DNA of 64,000 nt. Origin: Xiphias gladius. Taxonomy: Eukaryota > Chordata > Actinopteri > Istiophoriformes > Xiphiidae. Of this stretch, positions 57,886 to 64,000 are shown one piece after another; position 1 is the first letter of the stretch, and every line of letters begins with the position of its first letter. The stretch is from contig NC_053408.1 of the NCBI RefSeq assembly GCF_016859285.1, forward strand, positions 9,695,213 to 9,759,212, given 5' to 3'. The notes under the pieces were generated by a model that did no database searches, had not been told where the DNA came from, and saw only the letters and a program-made list of their open reading frames with translations. Both the position numbers and the translations under genes were made by a program.

Positions 57886-60167
57886 TCATGCCTCCAACTC
57901 CAGGCCCAGACCTAGTTTGTGACCACCAGCATTGATATTCTTCCCATCCACCAGTGCCGAGAGGAGGAGTTTCATACCTGATATAAAAAATTTAACATCA
58001 TTAAAACTATTGTGAATCCAAGGTCCATGATATTTGGCCAGTGTTGTCAACTGTACATATAAGTAAAGATGATTCTTACCAGGCCGCAGAGTCTGGGTGT
58101 ATCCAATTCCTACCAAACTGGCATTATTCACCTTAGCCTGGAGAAAAAAACATTGTACTTAATCATTCAACTAGAAAGCACTTAATGAGCACATCTGGAT
58201 CCAGATCTACATATAAACAAACAGTAACAGACAATCATGGGGTAAACGCACGGGATAATTTTTAATAAAACAAAACAGTTTGTGAGAAAAATGGGAAAAA
58301 TGTCATCGTAATGTAGGATTTTTTTTTTTTTTTATTCCTGGATTGGCTCCAAATTTCAATCACTTGTAATCTTAGCCCATGACCTAATTTTCCACCAAAT
58401 TTGACCACATTTTTGATATATCCCCCGGAAACAGAAAGTGAATATAACCTCCTTGGCGGAGATAAGAAAAAAAAAAAAAAAAGACACTTACTGATATGGA
58501 GGCACTGGAGTCTAACTGGTATTTGGCAGCAATTCCAAAGCGAGTGCTGTTGCTGCCTACTGTCCATGCAAGATTCACAGCAGTCTCCAGTTTGTCATTT
58601 ACCTTCTGGTAAATGGATCCGCCAAACTCTGAACCATTGTTTCTGGGGGGGAAAAAAAACAGCAAAAAATGTGCAACATCATGTTCATGTCCGTATTCTT
58701 CAAACAGTTTCACCTGGAAAAAAATACCACACGATCAACTGATCAGTGAGTTCTTTGGAAAGCTACTTGTGTTATTCTACAGTTAAGGTACTCATCCTCC
58801 TTGGTTCAAACATCTGTTAATTCTAAAACATACACATTTGTGTTGAGCTGAAAGTCCTCAGTCTTGTAGCCAACTGTGAAGTTGCTCTGGGTCGTCCTGG
58901 ATTTGGCTGTGTCAAAGGTCATCTGGTAGCCAGCCAGCCAGCCCTCATAGCCAGCTACTGCTGCTCCATGGATAGTAGGACCAGCGAAATCTAAATCTAC
59001 ATCAACACCAACATTAACATATTCCCTTTTATAAGCCGTCTTGACCTTGCCACTCTTCTTGCTATGAAATATAATGGAAAAAAGGAAGAAGTGAAGTTAG
59101 AAGGATGTTCTTTAAGCAGTGATTGAAGTCATGATATTCCAATGGACATAAAAACTTTAGCTTACCCAGTATTTGGTGAAAATGTAGTGTCAAAAGTAAG
59201 TTTCAGCCCTTTGGTGATCTAAAGAAGAAAATCATTCCATCAATCACACTTAATTTAGAGCAATGTGTCTTTAGGGGGATGATCAGTAACATCACATAGT
59301 TTTCAATTTACCTGATCCTCAACACAAATTTCTGTTCCAAGTGTATTTTCCGTGGTCCACTTCTCTGTGAACGTCAGCCCATATTCAGCCCACTTGTACT
59401 TGGTTTCCAGGGCTCCAGTGACCTTGCTGGTGTCTACATTGGATGAGCCGGATGTTTTGAATTCCTACATTGAATACAAGAGGAATTTAATTCAACCTCA
59501 AGACAATACCGGTTGGAGAAGTTCATCATCTATCACTTGCAGCTAAAATACATTTACAGAGGACCTTGGTAGCCAAATGGTTACAGCATATGCCACATAA
59601 CTGCAGCTTCCATGGTTTGAGTTTGGCCTGGGACCTTTGTTGTATGTCATGCCCCTCTCTCTCCCCCCTCCTTTCCCATCTACTTCTTTACTATCAACTG
59701 TCCAATGAAGGCAAAAAATGCCCAAAAAATCTTAAAAGAGAAATACATTTATATTTATCGTACAGGTAACATAAACAAACACCTCTTGTAAATTAAACTT
59801 GGTAATTGAAGAAGTCTGACAATTTCAGCTCATGTAATGTTTGTTCTTATTTACCTAAAACATAGTCTGGCATTTTATTACAGTAACGCAATACTGTATA
59901 TTTATAGTAATAGTTAAACTCACCACTCCACTTGAAGACTTTGTCTTCACATCAAGCTTAACCAGCCCAAAACCTGCAAGGACAGTGACAGAGAGGAACT
60001 ACTTCTTGGGCTTGGTAATGCATTTCAAACAGCCAGCCTGTCCTCTGAAGGTCAATAAATACACCCTTATAAAACTGCCTTTTATCTTGCTTCCAGTTAC
60101 CATATCCCTTATTGAAGATGTCCTTTGCTGATTTTCCAAGGTCTGCGTATGCTGGAGGAACTGCCAT
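57886..60167 (-). CDS. vdac2: Voltage-dependent anion channel 2, complete coding sequence, 8 coding exons
   Basis: Minus-strand coding exons in order: 60167-60101, 59973-59924, 59464-59312, 59218-59166, 59061-58834, 58642-58492, 58137-58080, 57977-57886. All junctions are GT-AG, phases close, and the 283 aa product is the usual VDAC2 length in fish. Seen: N-terminal helix starting [20 protein letters not shown]; conserved membrane-facing Glu73 in TFTEKW; GLK motif at 94-96 (KGLKLTF); [13 protein letters not shown] near 186-198; C-terminus GLGLELEA. Family knowledge: VDACs are 19-strand beta-barrels in the mitochondrial outer membrane that pass ATP, ADP and other metabolites; VDAC2 also holds and imports BAK and scrambles lipids. 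No residue is visibly broken. The ATG lies 5 nt inside its exon after an acceptor, so at least one non-coding 5' exon lies upstream, probably near 61.3 kb. Vdac1 or vdac3 is the alternative, but sequence and synteny both favour vdac2. Confidence 0.97.
59557..59740 (+). mobile_element. tRNA-derived SINE in a vdac2 intron, flanked by 11-bp target-site duplication
   Basis: The head has a pol III A-box-like TAGCCAAATGG and a B-box-like GGTTTGAGTTT; the body has CCTGGGACCTTTGTTGTATG, a CT-rich stretch and an A-rich tail, as in a percomorph SINE. AAATACATTTA is repeated exactly on both sides (59546-59556 and 59741-59751). Plus strand, opposite to vdac2. Confidence 0.75.
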
Positions 60168-60510
60168 TATACCTGTCAGGAAAAATAAAAATTCAGAGAG
60201 TGTAAATGGTGAAAAACGTGTATAAATGCACTTGTTGTGTACAGCACATCAGAAAAATATGCATCTTCAAACTGGTGAAGCCTTTAAAGAAATTGTAGGC
60301 AAAGTTTAACTACGACAAGGGCTGTAGCTACCATTGGGGATGCTAGGGTCATGTCCTTTGTCTTTTATGGGAATTTGCAAATTATAGCCACCAGAGACTT
60401 TAGATTCTATATTTTCAAAAATTAGCACATAGTAGTATTTTATTGGTGGAATCCTCAATCCTTTTATCCTCAATTTACTTACTTATAATGGACTACTTGT
60501 GAGTTCACCA

Positions 60511-60530
60511 AAAAAAAAAAAAAAAAAAAA
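60511..60530. repeat. Poly(A) tract, about 20 bp
   Basis: Uninterrupted A run upstream of the vdac2 coding exons. Confidence 0.85.
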
Positions 60531-61205
60531 TGTAATAATAAAGAAGTATGAATAAATGAAGTGTGAAAAATATTCATGTCAATCTGTCAAATGGGAGGAA
60601 ACCGTATTTCTGCAAACAGTATTTCTAGAAATTTTGGCTATGGTCTGACTGCAACTACGGAAATCTTTAAACTCAAACTTCATTTGATTCAATAGTTATA
60701 ATGTGTCGGCCTTAAAATATTTGTATTGCCAGACACCTGCACTACGTTCTTTTTACTTTAAGTTTCTGTTGTCACGACTCCTCAGTCGAGATTAGACCAG
60801 ATGCTTGTCTGTAACACCTCACCGTCTGCTTACGACAACCAGGCATATGTCTTTTTTTCGGCATGAATACAATTATCAAAGCAGTCGTTTGTAGATTAAA
60901 TTGTCTGATAAAGTCTATGTGGAATAATTTTAAAAATCTGAAATCAGAGGCATTTTCTGTGAAGATATAAACGCAGTTGAAGATTGCTTGTTCGTAATTT
61001 TTACGATTTAAATAGGGGTTAACTTTTGCCAGTGATAAGAATTATCTACACAGTCACTGTGTCCCGAAGGAGTTTGAACACAGTGTGGTAGGGGGCGTTT
61101 TTTTAGCTAGCAAACGTTTGATAGTTTGATAGCCATGTTGTTGACATTCCTGCAAACTACATGAAAAACCTACGTAAATATATTTCTTATTACTTACTAG
61201 TATTA

Positions 61206-61206
61206 C

Positions 61207-61243
<37 letters not shown>
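61206..61243. repeat. (GTT)n microsatellite, about 12 units
   Basis: Uninterrupted GTT units just downstream (in vdac2 direction) of the candidate first exon. Confidence 0.95.
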
Positions 61244-61259
61244 GGTATTGTTGTCAAGT

Positions 61260-61420
61260 TGTGAATAAGGAAGGGCGTCAGAAATAAGCAGCAGAAACAG
61301 GTGTAGGACGATATGGAGGAGACACCGCAACTAACACCCTCCTGACCTCGGAGCCGCCAGGACCCGAAATTAAAGCTGCTTATTTAGTGCCCGTCTGAAA
61401 TAGAAGCGAGATGGTCACTT
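61260..61420 (-). promoter_or_regulatory. Candidate vdac2 first non-coding exon / promoter
   Basis: vdac2 needs an upstream non-coding exon because its coding start exon opens with a splice acceptor. Between 60.2 and 62.3 kb this is the main patch with higher GC and CpG content (around 61320-61410); the rest is AT-rich or microsatellite. The exact donor and start site could not be fixed. Confidence 0.3.
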
Positions 61421-61639
61421 TTTGATTCTCAGGCAATTCATTAAGCATTTGTTCTATGGTTTGACAGCAGCAAACTCAATTATATTCATTTTCAAAAATG
61501 TTTCATTCCATATTTGTACTACGAGCACACCGGCAAGAGGAAGACCGCTAAATCGCCATGGCAACTAATACGCTAATGTAATGTTTTACTGTATGTTCAC
61601 TTATTTTTTCAACTGTGAAAGGAACATACCGAAGAAAAA

Positions 61640-61694
61640 AATATATATATATATATTATTATTATTATATATATATATATTCAGTCAGCTAATG

Positions 61695-61750
<56 letters not shown>

Positions 61751-61775
61751 TATATATATTCATATATATATAATT
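61640..61775. repeat. (TA)n-rich microsatellite cluster
   Basis: Three TA tracts, the longest about 48 bp, separated by short ATT and TCAGTCAGC interruptions, between vdac2 and samd8. Confidence 0.95.
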
Positions 61776-62289
61776 AAACGTTAGCCTTGGACTCAGTCTG
61801 CAGCTGTTATGTAGCCTATCCTATCTACTATAAAATAAGTAACTGTAACTTAGAAAACACAATTTTTGTTCATCTTATTGTTTGTAAAACTGGGAAAACA
61901 AAGTCCTGGTAGCTCAGTCTTCTGCTGTATAAAATGATTATCAAATGTACAAATTGTTTTCGTGTATATCAAAAGGAGAAAAAACTGATACTGAAATCAA
62001 AATAATCACAATCAAACCTGAACCTTTCTGACACATTTTACTAAATGGACTATTCAGTTTGGAAGCATAAAGGAAAATTATGTTATTTTGTTAGTGACAC
62101 AATGTTCATCACCCTTTAATCAAAGTTTCAAGTACTCCATATATGTCCACTCACCATCACAGGCTTGTTATTGGTTGACATGCAGCAGCAAAAACAATAG
62201 CTTGAGGACTACACACAGTATCCATCTCTTAATTATATGGTTGTGCAGTAAGTGGAAGAAAAAGATAAGAAACTGGTCTTTGATTTCAG

Positions 62290-63757
62290 CTCTTTAATGA
62301 TGGAAATGATTGAACGAAACATGAAACAAGTTATGTGGCTTTGCAGGAGCGAATGAACATAACAGCATCGTTCCTCAATGAAAGGTCAGCTTCATTTAGA
62401 ATATTCATGCTCCTAATGTAGTGTAATGACCAAATCAAAGAAAACATCTCTTACACTGGCAAGTTTCACTCAATGAAATGCAGATGCCAATCTGAAATCA
62501 ACATTACACTTAAATAGCACATTGTGTTTAAAACAAATACATAGTTAAGAGCAACTGTAAACATATTTCTCCATGTGCATGCTGCTGTAACTCTGTACAT
62601 GAAATATAAAAATACCTATGAACATTTACAAAATGAAATAAATTAATATAAACAAATACCTACAAATTTAAGGGTCCTTCTTAAGAACTATTAGTACATA
62701 TTAATGTCAAAGGATTAATATCTTGGAAAGTGTAACTGGTACTTGGGTCTTGCCATTTACACTGTATGACGATTAAAAAAAGCACTATCCAACTATCCAA
62801 CAGTAAACGAGATTCTGGACATTTTTGCACAGAGAAACCTATCGTGACACTCAAGGTAATTGGCAAATGGAATTATATTTAAGACGGCCGGGAAAGAAAA
62901 AAATTCATTCCATGTTTTTGGCTGATAAAGACATTTCTTGTATGTATCTTTCCTGGGTCTGGTAAAGAAAAAGCCGGCTACATAAACAATAAAAACAAAG
63001 GAGTCTATGCATGTTGTAGTTTATCTTATGATGAGCCATGGATTTCTCTGTCAGCATTTGGTAACATTGTCAAAATGTAAGCGTAATCTCAAGGAATGCA
63101 GAAGACTGCATAACATCTGCTTCTTACTATCAAGGGAAAAAAATGCTTCACAGAAAAAAAAAAGCATTAGTGTAAGGTAGATCTTTCCATATTGCTTTAA
63201 CAGTGGTCCACAGAGTTATGTTTTGATAAATTACAAAGTGGGAGATAAAACAAAACTTTCAGTTTTTCAGAATCAAGATTCAAACCTTGAAATGATTAGG
63301 TATTTTAATTGCACAGGAAATGGTTAATTGCTGAAAAGCATTAGGTACGCTTCTGCCTGAGAATTTTTTTTAATGTGGCTTCCTTTTATCATGTGCTGTC
63401 CAAATACTAGGTTTTTAAGTTGGGTAGTACCAAAAAAATGCAGTTCATGCAACATAACATGATATCCCTTTAGAGACAAAATGAGCAACCCATCAATGAG
63501 ACGTATCTCCACTGTGTTCAGTTTTCAAAACAGGCAAAGTGTGTAAATAGGTCTTTTAAGAACCAAGTTAGAAATTAAGTCCCAGAATATAAGAAGGTAT
63601 GGCTCTGTGTATCCCATCAGGTGTCAGTGCTGACAGGATGACATCAACCTCCTTTTTAATGAGGATATGACATACCACCTCCGTTGGCAACTTGACAAAG
63701 CAGACAAAACAGCACAGGTTATTTAGTGTCTGAAAGTACCGCTGCTGCTCCTGTTCT
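62290..63757 (-). other. samd8 3' UTR (inferred)
   Basis: About 1.47 kb of AT-rich DNA without coding potential follows the samd8 stop. ATTAAA on the minus strand (TTTAAT near 62291-62296) is a plausible poly(A) signal. Extent is inferred only. Confidence 0.4.
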
Positions 63758-64000
63758 TTATCCAATCAGCCTCCTCATCACAGCAGGTCTAGAGAAGGGC
63801 CAGCAGTATTCGTTGGGCACAGGCCCGTTCACATTGCACTCGAAGAAGGAGAACATGGGGAACCAGATGCGAGCTCGTCGACTCTGCTGGTAGGCCCGGG
63901 TGTTGGCTAGAGTGTGGTAGTATAGAAAGAGTCTGGTAGTGATGTAGAAGGCTATGAACACATCGATGGAGTAGTGTTCATGTGCAGCCAGGATGAAGAA
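63758..64000 (-). CDS. samd8: SAMD8 (sphingomyelin synthase-related protein), C-terminal part only, cut by window edge
   Basis: The last 80 codons plus TAA are present, open to the window end with no acceptor seen, so this is the 3' part of the terminal coding exon. It carries the family's D4 motif, HEHYSIDV, holding the second catalytic His (63976-63974) and the Asp (63964-63962) of the His-His-Asp triad, then [11 protein letters not shown] and a cytosolic tail with [13 protein letters not shown] and ending MRRLIG. The tail matches SAMD8 rather than SGMS1/2, whose tails differ. Family knowledge: SAMD8 is an ER multi-pass enzyme that makes small amounts of ceramide phosphoethanolamine and helps control ceramide; the N-terminal SAM domain lies outside the window. 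It lies head-to-tail with vdac2, as in other vertebrates. Confidence 0.93.
   Translation of the reverse strand, partial: FFILAAHEHYSIDVFIAFYITTRLFLYYHTLANTRAYQQSRRARIWFPMFSFFECNVNGPVPNEYCWPFSRPAVMRRLIG

Noticed and set aside
58262-58742. Open frames of 101-113 codons overlapping vdac2 exon 58492-58642
   Set aside because: They include or oppose the real exon and extend through A/T tracts in introns.
59557-59640. tRNA gene
   Set aside because: Only diverged A and B boxes without a foldable cloverleaf; part of a SINE with target-site duplication.
61581-61784. 67-codon frame rich in Tyr-Ile
   Set aside because: Translation of the TA microsatellite.

Overview
The window is vertebrate nuclear DNA, most probably from a ray-finned fish of the percomorph type. 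Split genes with GT-AG introns, long AT-rich non-coding stretches, many microsatellites and homopolymers, and several dispersed repeats of teleost character all point that way. The protein-coding content is four genes in a recognisable vertebrate block (human 10q22): znf503 (+), comtd1 (+), vdac2 (-) and the 3' end of samd8 (-). I reassembled the complete coding sequences exon by exon, and all phases close: znf503, 2 exons, 564 aa; comtd1, 7 exons, 257 aa; vdac2, 8 coding exons, 283 aa.

Layout. 1-19.7 kb is non-coding DNA upstream of znf503 with scattered repeats and several blocks that look like conserved regulatory elements. A possible terminal exon of an unidentified gene lies at 50-127. 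19.7-22.6 kb is znf503, with a TATA-like box, a GC-rich 5' region and one 604-bp intron. 22.6-49.8 kb is a gene-free interval between znf503 and comtd1, again mixing candidate enhancers with mobile-element remnants and a perfect 19-bp hairpin. 49.8-57.3 kb is comtd1; its large intron 5 holds a Tc1-like remnant next to an unexpected CpG-rich block. 57.6-61.4 kb is vdac2, convergent with comtd1 and with a tRNA-derived SINE in one intron. 62.3-64.0 kb is the 3' UTR and last coding exon of samd8, cut by the window edge.

Functionally the four genes are not one pathway. znf503 is a developmental NET-family repressor, and the flanking gene-poor DNA is the kind of territory that holds its enhancers. 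comtd1 (predicted membrane-anchored O-methyltransferase), vdac2 (mitochondrial outer-membrane channel) and samd8 (ER ceramide phosphoethanolamine synthase) are broadly expressed neighbours, probably kept together because regulatory elements are interspersed among them. I saw no CRISPR array, operon, rRNA or convincing tRNA gene, and no clear new multi-gene system. The most useful leads are the intronic CpG block, the perfect hairpin, and the TAAT/POU-rich and TGACAG-rich candidate enhancers. Repeat family assignments rest on remembered teleost repeat consensus and on similarity inside the window, not on a database search.
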